Source: Sinotaia quadrata (Eukaryota > Mollusca > Gastropoda > Architaenioglossa > Viviparidae). From it: DNA of 64,000 nt. The stretch is from NCBI GenBank assembly GCA_028829895.1, contig CM054178.1, positions 91,951,558 to 92,015,557 on the forward strand. The letters run 5' to 3'. How positions within the stretch are numbered: position 1 is the stretch's first letter; each line of letters starts with the position of its first letter. Under the pieces are notes generated by a model. It worked only from the letters and a program-made list of their open reading frames with translations. It had not been told where the DNA came from and did no database searches. Shown here in pieces: positions 57,663 through 64,000 of the stretch. The position numbers were made by a program, and so were the translations under genes.

Positions 57663-57713
57663 ATAGCGCGAAAGCGGCGGAAGCCGAAAGCGCCCCCTAC
57701 ATTAGCAAGCAAG
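57663..57713 (+). mobile_element. 51-bp GC-rich hairpin insertion, copy 2
   Basis: Same 51-bp length as copy 1 and about 88% identical by eye (ATAGCGCGAAAGCGGCGG, ending TAGCAAGCAAG). It is flanked by a perfect 7-bp repeat TATCTCC (57656-57662 and 57714-57720). The hairpin CGGC-GGAA-GCCG inside GCGC...GCGC is conserved. The reverse strand AGGGGGCGC matches the core of the CTCF site; that match is only suggestive. Confidence 0.7.
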
Positions 57714-57798
57714 TATCTCCGTGTTTAACACAAGTTCCGCTCTCTTCCCCTCTCATCTGTTTACACCTTCAACGTTGTTTGGTGTCTGCCAGTGCCGC

Positions 57799-57855
57799 AT
57801 GGGCTGTTACAGTGTGGTGTATGTGTGTGTAGACGCCTATATTGTGTTTATTTGT
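57799..57855 (+). CDS. Candidate mini-gene exon 1
   Basis: The ATG at 57799 lies about 140 bp downstream of the predicted start site. Nineteen codons follow (MGCYSVVYVCVDAYIVFIC), a hydrophobic leader-like segment, to a donor TTTGT|GTAAGAG (57856) in phase 0. Joined across a 99-bp intron to 57955, the frame continues for 18 codons and stops, giving a 37-residue product. It may instead be a non-coding transcript. Confidence 0.27.
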
Positions 57856-57954
57856 GTAAGAGTGGATGGTGAACAATTTTAAAAGATAAAATTGTGTTTG
57901 CAAACATCTTAAACTGTACATAATTAATAATATATTTATCCTTTTTGTTTTCAG

Positions 57955-58011
57955 AGAAACACTGATCTAACTGCAGGCTCAATGATGATTGGGGAAAAAA
58001 ATGGAAAATAA
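57955..58011 (+). CDS. Candidate mini-gene terminal exon
   Basis: An excellent acceptor (ATCCTTTTTGTTTTCAG, AG 57953-57954) is followed in phase 0 by RNTDLTAGSMMIGEKNGK and TAA at 58009-58011. AATAAA at 58053-58058 lies 42 bp after the stop. Acceptor, stop and poly(A) signal in this order and spacing support a short 3' terminal exon. The coding part is too short to judge. Confidence 0.33.
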   Translation, partial: RNTDLTAGSMMIGEKNGK

Positions 58012-58052
58012 TTATGTTATGATTTGTTCAAGTACACCACCAGAACAAATCA

Positions 58053-58058
58053 AATAAA
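58053..58058 (+). terminator. Poly(A) signal of the mini-gene
   Basis: AATAAA in CAAATAAAATATAACATTG, shortly after the candidate terminal exon. Confidence 0.35.
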
Positions 58059-58269
58059 ATATAACATTGAAAATTATAAACACATCTGTGTGTTACGAAT
58101 ACTTTACAATATCTCCGCGAATTTCATCAGGAAACCTACGAGTTTTCACGACCTCGGTGTTGTTGTATGAATCACACTTATCAGCTTCCTGATCGGACCT
58201 GATTGCAGCGCACTGATAGAGTGAGATATGGAATAACTAATCTCTCTCTATATATTGGCCTCATTAACA

Positions 58270-58482
58270 GATAGAAATAAATAAACATTGGCAGACGTGG
58301 AAGTGAAAATCCTATAGATTGGTGTTAGATACACTTGTGGGACTTCATTATGTGCACATTGGCCTATGTTACAGACGCGGAAGTGAAAAGTCTATATATT
58401 GGTTAACAAATATGGAAGTGATATACCTGTGTATTCGTGTGAGTAATCTACCTGGAAGTGCAATACGGAAACAGTGACGTCA
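58270..58482 (+). promoter_or_regulatory. GGAAGTG cluster plus CRE
   Basis: Four GGAAGTG words (near 58301, 58380, 58415 and 58453), an ETS-type core, occur in a loosely repeated ACATTGG...GGAAGTGAAA context. They are followed by a perfect TGACGTCA at 58475-58482. The cluster lies 70-250 bp upstream of the signal-peptide exon at 58555. Confidence 0.33.
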
Positions 58483-58554
58483 GAAACATTTGTTGGAGTG
58501 AGAGTCGTACACATTGGTCTCAGTAGCATTGAAATACTACATTGATCTCTGCAA

Positions 58555-58639
58555 ATGTCTGCACTGTTTTGCAGCAAAGCAGTTCTCGCTCTATGCTTTC
58601 TCTACAGCTGTCTGCGAGTATTGCATGCAATCGAAAACG
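58555..58639 (+). CDS. Candidate signal-peptide first exon
   Basis: The ATG at 58555 opens 28 codons plus 1 nt. The protein starts MSALFCSKAVLALCFL, then YSCLRVLHA and IEN: short n-region, hydrophobic core and a plausible cleavage after LHA. A near-perfect donor AACG|GTAAGT follows at 58640. The phase-1 intron after a leader is the classic arrangement of secreted and cell-surface protein genes. Beyond the donor the frame stops after six codons. A CRE and GGAAGTG cluster precede it. The next exon could be the one at the right edge (from about 63926). The mature protein is unknown. Confidence 0.42.
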
Positions 58640-59450
58640 GTAAGTTCATTGACACTCTATGAACAATACACAATCTGTGTTATCGGTTCACTGTTATTAT
58701 TGTTTTCACAAAGAAGCATTCATTAATTAGATTCGATTTAATTGTTACAAAGAACAATGGTATAAATACAGAGATGTGCCTTGTTCTGTTTGTGTGATTG
58801 TGTGTATATGTGCGCGTGCATGTGCGTATGTGTGTGTTAATAATTGTCTTAACGATAATTGCACACATACTGTTAATCTATCGCTTGTGATAATTAAACT
58901 TACCACTGGCTTCTTTTCACGAATTTCACGTATTTCCTGCCGTAAAATATTCGCTGGACACTTATGTTTCATTTAGAAATGTTTCTTACTAATTCGGAAT
59001 CAGAAAACATTACCCCAACTTCACACACTCGCTCACATATACACACAAAAACACACCAGCGCACTCACACTCACAATACATGTGCTTTAGAATCATATCC
59101 TTGGTGAACTGCTTTAAAATAAAATCTTTACCGTGTATTGTAGGTTCTGGTTTTAATATTTCATCATTGGGGAAACGTATAATAATAATTATTATTATAA
59201 TTATTATCCAGGTGTTCACTTTAATTCAACATTTGTATATTAACTTCTTTAATGGATTTGTACGTTCAAGTTATTATTGCAGTAGCACATTCACTTTAAT
59301 ATTACATCAGTTCGCCCGTTTTAATATTACATTAATGCATTCAATTTAATATTGCGCTATACGTACATATTATATAGCATTCCTAGGTCTATTTTAGTTT
59401 GCATTAGTAAGTCTATGTCAGTGTTGCAATAATACATGCACATTGGAAAT
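58640..59450. other. Putative intron start / unique AT-rich sequence
   Basis: If 58555-58639 is an exon, this is the start of its intron. It contains (ATA/ATT) runs at 59179-59209 and short CA/TG stretches. A minus frame (59010-59219, ILKPEPTIHGKDFILKQFTK) has no acceptor and is not called. Confidence 0.45.
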
Positions 59451-59454
59451 GCTT

Positions 59455-60385
59455 GACTACGTTCACATTAAAATTGCAATAATGTCTACATTAGAATGAC
59501 ATTAAAACGTACATATTAGGATTGAAAATATTTCTATATTAGAATGACATAAGCACATCCATGTTAAAATTGTAATATATCCACTTTAGAATGACATCAA
59601 AACGTCCACATTAAATTTGTAATATGTCCACTTTAGAATAACATTAAAACGTCCAATTAAATTTGTAATATGTCCACTTTAGAATGACATCAAAACGTCC
59701 ACATTAAATTTGTAATATGTCCACTTTAGAATAACGTTAAAACGTCCACATTAAATTTGTAATATGTCCACTTTAGAATGACATCAAACGTCCACATTAA
59801 ATTTGTAATATGTTCTCATTAGAATGACAATAACAGGTCCACATTAGCATTGTAATATTTCCACATGAGAGTGACATTGCCACGTCCACATAAAAATTGA
59901 AAATATATCCATATTAGAATGGCATTAACATGTCCACATTAAAATTGTATTATATTCACCTTAGAATGACATTAACAACACAATCTTTAGAATGGCAATA
60001 ATAAGTTCACATTAGAATAAAATTAACACGTCCACATTAAGTTGCAAAAGTATGTTCACATTAGAATAAATTAACATTAGAATTGCAGTAACATTCACAT
60101 TAGAATGACATCAACACGCCCATGAGAATTGCAGTAGCATGTTCTCATTAGAATAACACGAAAACGCCCATGAGAATTGCAATAGCCTGTCCACTTTAGA
60201 AGACATTAGAATTGCAGTAATATGTCCACATTAGAATGACATTAACAAGCCCATTAAAATTGCAGTAATATGTCCCCATTAGAATGACATTAACAAGCTC
60301 ATTAGAATTTCAGTAACATGTCCTCATTAGAATGACATGAACACGCCCATTAGAATTGCAGTAGCATGTCTACTTTTTGAAGTAT
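59455..60385. repeat. About 45-bp degenerate array, about 20 units
   Basis: CCACATTAGAATGACATTAA and AAACGTCCACATTAAATTTG, with GTAATATGT. The middle (59580-59800) is regular and both ends decay. Left units resemble ttagaatgacat and right units gcagtaacatgtcc. Confidence 0.93.
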
Positions 60386-60389
60386 ATTA

Positions 60390-60905
60390 GTAGGTCAACT
60401 ACTCTAGTAGGCTTATTTTAATAACCATATGAAGCAATTTAGCTTTCATCTTGCATTAATACGTCCGATTGTACATTATATTACTACTACAACTTCTATT
60501 ACCTAGAATGTTGGGATCACTTAGCGTTAACACGCATTTTTCAAGTGCATTAATTAATACATGCACATTCATATATCACCAATACTTCCCCTTTTACCTT
60601 GCCATTTTATTTACACTGTATTGCATGACTACGTCAGTTTTCATTTAGTACTAATTCCTCCAATACTTATTTTGAGCTTGGAAAGCGAAATAAATGTCTC
60701 ACATCTTTTGGCGTATGCGCGAAAGAAAGACATATTTTTTCCTCCAGGAAACATAGGGGCTTCTACTCTGCACTTCTGCTACTGATTGCTACTTTCCAGC
60801 TACACTGAGTGTGCTGCTTTACTGTTGAATAATGACCACATGTGTCACATAGTTCTTTTCTTTGAACACAATAACTACACACACATACACGCAAAAACGC
60901 ATAAA
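60390..60905. other. Unique sequence, no gene recognised
   Basis: A 74-codon plus frame (60561-60785) lacks start or splice context. Confidence 0.45.
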
Positions 60906-60906
60906 A

Positions 60907-60908
<2 letters not shown>

Positions 60909-60937
<29 letters not shown>
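60909..60937. repeat. (CA)n at a LINE 3' end
   Basis: (AC)n directly adjoins the 3' end of the minus-strand LINE fragment. Confidence 0.95.
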
Positions 60938-60938
<1 letters not shown>

Positions 60939-60940
<2 letters not shown>

Positions 60941-61105
60941 GACCTGACAACCATTTTCCTCCATTCCACTCTGTTCTATGCTAATCTTAGTGTATTGCTC
61001 AGTTTCAGTCCTGCACACTCTGAGATGTTCTCCCATCTTTTCCTCTGTCTTCCTTTCCTTTGCCCTCCTTGCACAGTACCTTGCATGATAATCTTGGCAA
61101 GCCCT
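60939..61105 (-). pseudogene. LINE retrotransposon ORF2 C-terminus (second copy)
   Basis: Minus strand, one frame: GLAKIIMQGTVQGGQRK, then GRQRKRWENISECAGLKLSN, TLRLA, a stop codon, then NRVEWRKMVVRS. This is the conserved post-RT tail of non-LTR retrotransposons (I/VMQGTV, GRQRKRW, WTGL-like, WRK motifs). The in-frame stop (tag) and the truncation mark it as dead. Homology upstream of about 61105 is lost. The 38290-38444 copy overlaps it by about 130 bp and keeps an open frame. Confidence 0.82.
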
Positions 61106-62560
61106 GTTGATCAGTTTTAATATTCCTTTCATACGTAGTCCCCTGAACTTATCCGTTTTGTTTCCCTTCAAATAACCAGCTTTATAATATTTTCATTATG
61201 TCACGGCCTTCCCTCTTGGGTAGGGGTGTCAGCCATGAGGCCGACGACCCACCGAGTGGCAAGATGTAAAATAAACCGACTCTCGCACACATACACCACG
61301 ATGTTCTTGGAGGGGGGGGGAGGAGGATTTTACTCTGAGTGCAGGGTAAAGTGTGAAGGTCGGCTGTGAGTGTGAGGGTGTGAATGTGAATGTGGGCCAA
61401 ACGGGACAAACAAACAAACAACCGCACCATGCACTTTCTCAACCCAAAGAAAGCCGGACTCTTGAAAAGTGTTAACAGAGAATTTTATTCTTAACAATAT
61501 GGGGACACTTTTGCACAGCTGTTAATCATTCATCCAGAAGCATCTGCACACAACATTCATGGGGTGGGGGACCAGAACAATAAAAATTAATTTAAAAAGA
61601 ATTCAAATTGAAAGAAATAAAATATTAATGTTAATGGTAGCGCAAAATATAACAACCAGTGGTGATAACCTCGAACAAATGTATATATAACAACCAGTGG
61701 TGATAACCACGAACAAATGTATAAATGCGCTCAAATATGTGGGTGAAAACCGAACATAATCAATCAAATCCTAGTAAACAAAGTGGTGATAACCACAAAA
61801 ATCATGTACTAGTCCAATATATATTGACTCAAATATATGGGTGAAAGCCCAATACACATTTCAATGTTAAATATGATGGTGGTGAAAAACCGCAAAATGC
61901 CACAATACCATTATGTTAATAAAATATTAATTAAGTGTCAACAAATGTTCATGAAAGAAAAACTGAGTGAAAACTCAAAATGTCACAATACCATTATGTT
62001 AATAAAATATTAATTGTCAACAAATGTTCATGAAAGAAAAACTGAGTGAAAACTCAAAATGTCAATAGTTTTAAACTCTAATTGAGTAATAAAATAAAAA
62101 GCTATGAATAATCTACCTATCTACCTACCTATGAGGATGTGCCCCTAAAGAATAATGTCATACTTACTAATCTGAAAAATAACCGGTAGTGATGAAAGTC
62201 CTTGATTGATGATGATTTTGTACAGTACAAACAATGAATGTTAATGTACAAACGTTAAAAAATGTTTAAAAGCACCCACTGGTGAAGCAAAAATATATAC
62301 ACTGTGGTGACACATTTGTAGACACACTGAAAATATACACGTGATGAGCCGGGCAAGGCTTAGTGGACCGCTCGCATAAGGGTAAAGACCCAATGCACTC
62401 CCCCATTGAAGAATGCTGGGGACGTTTTTTGCGCTGAAAAGTAAGAAAATGTGGTGATGAAAATCAACTGAGTGTAATGTTGAATGTTCTCTTCTCTCGG
62501 CCCAACTTCACCAGTTCCAATACGTTGGGACACTGGAAGTTGCTGCTGCGCCAAATCATC
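61106..62560. other. Mostly unique sequence with short duplications
   Basis: It contains a G9 run (61312-61320), a 46-bp duplication ATAACAACCAGTGGTGATAA (61640-61720) and an 80-bp duplication TCACAATACCATTATGTTAA (61895-62070). Minus-strand ORFs 61182-61442 and 62360-62554 have no domain support. The minus strand at 62434 has a consensus acceptor ACTTTTCAG followed by a 55-codon frame (62266-62433), too weak to call. Confidence 0.4.
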
Positions 62561-62589
62561 ACCAAATACTCAAACACCCGTAGTGCCAA

Positions 62590-62775
62590 ATCATGTCCCG
62601 TAAATCAAAATCTTTAGTAATAAGTCAAGTCCCACAAATCAAAATCTTTAGTAATAAGTCAAGTCCCACAAATCAAAATCTTTAGTAATAAGTCAAGTCC
62701 CACAAATCAAAATCTTTAGTAATAAGTCAAGTCCCACAAATCAAAATCTTTAGTAATAAGTCAAGTCCCATAAAT
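62590..62775. repeat. 34-bp minisatellite, 5 units
   Basis: AATCAAAATCTTTAGTAATA and AGTCAAGTCCCACA, nearly perfect. Confidence 0.97.
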
Positions 62776-62879
62776 TTTGACACGTATACAAGCAACATTG
62801 TTTTAATTATTATTGTGAAATGTTTGTGTCTCGATAGATGTTTGATGTATTTAGACATGTTTATGCTACAAGCTGTTTG

Positions 62880-63470
62880 GCTTATATTTTGTTACAAGCG
62901 GAGTTTGACTTTACTTACACATACTTTTATCACTAGAAGAGTTTGATTTACTTTTTACACAAGCTTTTGTTATAAGCAGAGTTTGACTTTACTTATTTAC
63001 ACTTTTGTTACTAGCAGTATTTGACTTTACAAATGTACGCTTTTGTTACAAGCAGAGTTTATTTATTTATGTACGCTTTTGTTACAAGCAGAGTTTATTT
63101 ATTTATGTACGCTTTTGTTACAAGCAGAGTTTGACTTTATTTAAATACACTTTTGTTACAAGCAGAGTTTAATTTACTAACGTTTTTGTTACAAGCAGAG
63201 TTTGACTTTATTTAAATACACTTTTGTTACAAGCAGAGTTTAATTTACTAACGTTTTTGTTACAAGCAGAGTTTGACTTTACGCTTTTGTTACAAGCAGA
63301 GTTTGACTTTATTTAAATACACTTTTGTTACAAGCAGAGTTTGACTTTACGCTTTTGTTACAAGCAGAGTTTGACTTTATTTAAATACACTTTTGTTACA
63401 AGCAGAGTTTAATTTACTAACGTTTTTGTTACAAGCAGAGTTCGATTTACTTTCAGACGTTTTTGTTACA
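62880..63470. repeat. About 30-42-bp minisatellite, mixed-length units
   Basis: CTTTTGTTACAAGCAGAGTT plus variable tails (TGACTTTATTTAAATACA, TAATTTACTAACG, TATTTATTTATGTACG). Units with different tails are interleaved in an ordered way. Confidence 0.95.
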
Positions 63471-63922
63471 AAACGCTTGTTATTTATTTTGATGTTTTGG
63501 CTACAAAAGATTTTACAATTGTTTGTTAGTATATGAATAATAATGTTAATATTTGTGTAAAAGTAGTTAATGATGAAGGCAATAAAGAAATATTTATTTT
63601 CAATTTGAAAACAATTACATAGATTTGAGAATGAATTATTATGATAAAGAGGCATTATGCCACATATTTTACTTTTCAGATTGGCGTATTGATTTATTTT
63701 GTATTATATCACTATATAAATATTCAATACTAATTTAACATAATAAATGCTAATAATGTTTTCATTAAATATATATTAATTAAAGACTAAATGCATACTC
63801 ATAAAAAAAGATGAAAAAATAGTGAAGAAATGAAAGTGTAATTGCTTTATTCTTTTAAAAAATCTAGCTGTAACTCCTAACGACCCTCGACCCTTTATTG
63901 GAGAGAACCTGACCCTTGTCTG
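63471..63922. other. AT-rich sequence, putative intron end
   Basis: Very AT-rich to about 63860. A branch-like CTAAC (about 63876) and a C/T-rich stretch then lead to the acceptor at 63925. Confidence 0.45.
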
Positions 63923-63925
63923 CAG

Positions 63926-64000
63926 AGTCACAAGAGCCGATCGGGTTTCCAACGGGTTGTTCTTCAGAGTCGGAGATCAAACGTTGACAGAATACCAGGA
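63926..64000 (+). CDS. Candidate exon running off the right edge
   Basis: An acceptor CCCTTGTCTGCAG ends at 63925, with an alternative AG at 63927. GC content rises sharply after it. The frame GTC ACA AGA... is open to the window end and reads VTRADRVSNGLFFRVGDQTL and TEYQ. Another frame (SHKSRSGFQRVVLQSRRSN) is also open. Using the AG at 63927, the phase matches the phase-1 donor at 58639 and would join the signal-peptide exon to this segment, with an NVT glycosylation sequon at the junction. With the AG at 63925 that junction would stop early. No family was recognised. Confidence 0.33.

Noticed and set aside
57614..57832. 72-codon plus ORF over the 51-bp insertion
   Set aside because: Its frame runs through the CCAAT/TATA promoter-like segment and the inserted element, and it differs from the frame supported by the intron.
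59010..59219. Minus ORF with ILKPEPTIHGKDFILKQF
   Set aside because: It begins in an ATT/ATA microsatellite (poly-Ile) and has no usable acceptor.
62266..62433. Minus 55-codon frame after consensus acceptor ACTTTTCAG
   Set aside because: The acceptor is good, but an alternative frame across it is also open, there is no poly(A) signal, and no family was recognised.

Overview
The window reads as nuclear DNA of an invertebrate animal. It is AT-rich and dominated by tandem repeats, with LINE and hAT remnants, GT-AG style splice signals, AATAAA poly(A) signals and no dense long ORFs. A mollusc or another marine lophotrochozoan would fit, but nothing here fixes the species. No complete protein gene could be recognised by family. 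Most open frames over 60 codons are read-through of minisatellites or of CA/TG, GA and CTAT microsatellites.

Layout. 1-2.3 kb: a CA-rich 43-bp array split by a 1.6-kb TG...CA element (called the TGTGGCGG family here). 2.9-4.4 kb: 58-bp and 35-bp arrays. 5.4-6.45 kb: a CpG-rich unique segment. 6.5-15.4 kb: a succession of minisatellites with a second family copy at 12.2-13.6 kb. 15.4-16.0 kb: two opposed exon-like ORFs. 17.96-18.8 kb: another family copy. 18.8-24.8 kb: arrays plus an hAT-type MITE. 25.54 kb: a CRE plus TATA promoter-like site. 26.9-28.6 kb: a homogeneous 44-bp hairpin-forming array of about 38 units. 28.9-31.3 kb: two family copies in opposite orientation around (CTAT)n. 33.1-33.5 kb: a candidate small secreted-protein gene. 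33.9-36.4 kb: arrays whose units carry splice-donor-like GGTGAGT. 36.8-37.5 kb: a Cys-rich exon candidate, an hAT MITE and a 51-bp insertion. 38.3-42.4 kb: a LINE 3' end and three family copies on the minus strand. 43-50.5 kb: arrays, including five perfect CAG|GTAAGT donors. 52.0 kb: a 318-bp hAT element with a perfect 8-bp TSD. 53.4-55.0 kb: an inverted duplication of a 153-bp ORF-bearing segment. 56.4-58.7 kb: the most gene-like part, with a minus-strand two-exon candidate, a plus-strand mini-gene with promoter, intron and poly(A) signal, and a signal-peptide first exon. 59.4-63.5 kb: degenerate arrays and a second LINE remnant. 63.93 kb to the end: an exon-like segment running off the window.

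The most unusual object is a 51-bp GC-rich hairpin sequence present twice (37444-37494 and 57663-57713). Both copies have the same length and are flanked by target-site duplications (13 bp and 7 bp), and each begins about 31-34 bp downstream of a TATA-like box. Eight perfect TGACGTCA (CRE) sites also occur, several next to exon-like sequence. All exon calls rest on reading-frame and splice-signal inspection only and need transcript data.
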